DNA from: Flavobacterium sp. CFS9 | Lineage (GTDB): Bacteria > Bacteroidota > Bacteroidia > Flavobacteriales > Flavobacteriaceae | Reading direction: 5' to 3' | Assembly: GCF_041154745.1 (NCBI RefSeq) | Contig: NZ_AP031573.1 | Location: forward strand, 3,348,001 to 3,412,000 | DNA: 64,000 nucleotides | In this document: in pieces, positions 63,896 to 64,000 of the stretch | Numbering within the stretch: position 1 is the stretch's first letter | Layout: every line of letters begins with the position of its first letter | The notes under the pieces: generated by a model | Databases searched by the model: none | Told to the model about the DNA's origin: nothing | The model's input: only the letters and a program-made list of their open reading frames with translations | Program-made: the position numbers and the translations under genes

Positions 63896-64000
63896 CAAAG
63901 TTAATTTTTGTGAATTTTCAAGATTTGAAAATGAGATAAAATAATTAGGAGGTTTTTGAGAATGAGTTACTTATCAAATGTATTATTGAGTGTATTGTGT

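Overview
The window is chromosomal DNA from a member of the Bacteroidota, most likely Flavobacterium or a close relative in Flavobacteriaceae. The evidence is the AT-rich base composition, the family-specific -7 promoter motif TAnnTTTG upstream of many genes, a SusC/SusD pair, a TonB receptor/DUF4249 pair, a secreted protein with a type IX (T9SS) type A sorting domain, a monomeric NADP isocitrate dehydrogenase, and several families of short dispersed palindromic repeats. No rRNA, tRNA, CRISPR array or classical IS transposase was found.

Region 1 (1-4330) looks like the right end of an integrated element. It holds small genes of unknown function, an XRE regulator and a 502-residue large serine recombinase. 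Beside the recombinase lies the last 36 codons of comM/yifB (Mg-chelatase-like ATPase), so the element appears to be inserted in comM; the other half of comM must lie left of the window. Region 2 (4378-14722) is a long run of minus-strand accessory and housekeeping genes: ABC-F ATPase, NTF2-like protein, acetyltransferase, esterases, DinB, VOC and rhodanese proteins, and lipoproteins. Region 3 (14916-15408) is a small GIY-YIG nuclease gene framed by inverted copies of a dispersed repeat, a candidate mobile unit.

Region 4 (15511-31132) is core metabolism and signalling: lysA, a TonB siderophore-type receptor, gltB/gltD (glutamate synthase), sucC, a DUF5694 protein, a LytS/LytTR-type two-component pair and a DUF1456 protein. 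GCAAAG-type palindromic repeats sit after sucC and after the response regulator; the second has been tandemly duplicated together with the 3' end of that gene. Region 5 (31354-40942) is a nutrient-uptake locus: SusC/SusD facing a three-gene operon (esterase, dipeptide epimerase, AONS/KBL-like aminotransferase). A decayed second copy of the aminotransferase 3' end lies on the far side of SusC/SusD. Region 6 (41066-58830) holds uvrB, a large TonB receptor, rlmF, a thiamine pyrophosphokinase-like gene, a T9SS cargo protein built of delta-60 repeats, an apparent TonB receptor-DUF4249-GyrI-DinB operon, and icd.

Region 7 (59230-63861) holds an XRE regulator, a dense nest of repeats (two divergent copies of a structured element around four copies of the repeat that frames the GIY-YIG gene), then rplS, an exported agmatine deiminase-like lipoprotein, an AraC/GyrI regulator and trmD. 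The least explained features are the GIY-YIG unit with its repeat family, the structured element in the nest, the comM insertion, and the two local duplications at 30.2-30.6 kb and 31.4/36.4 kb.
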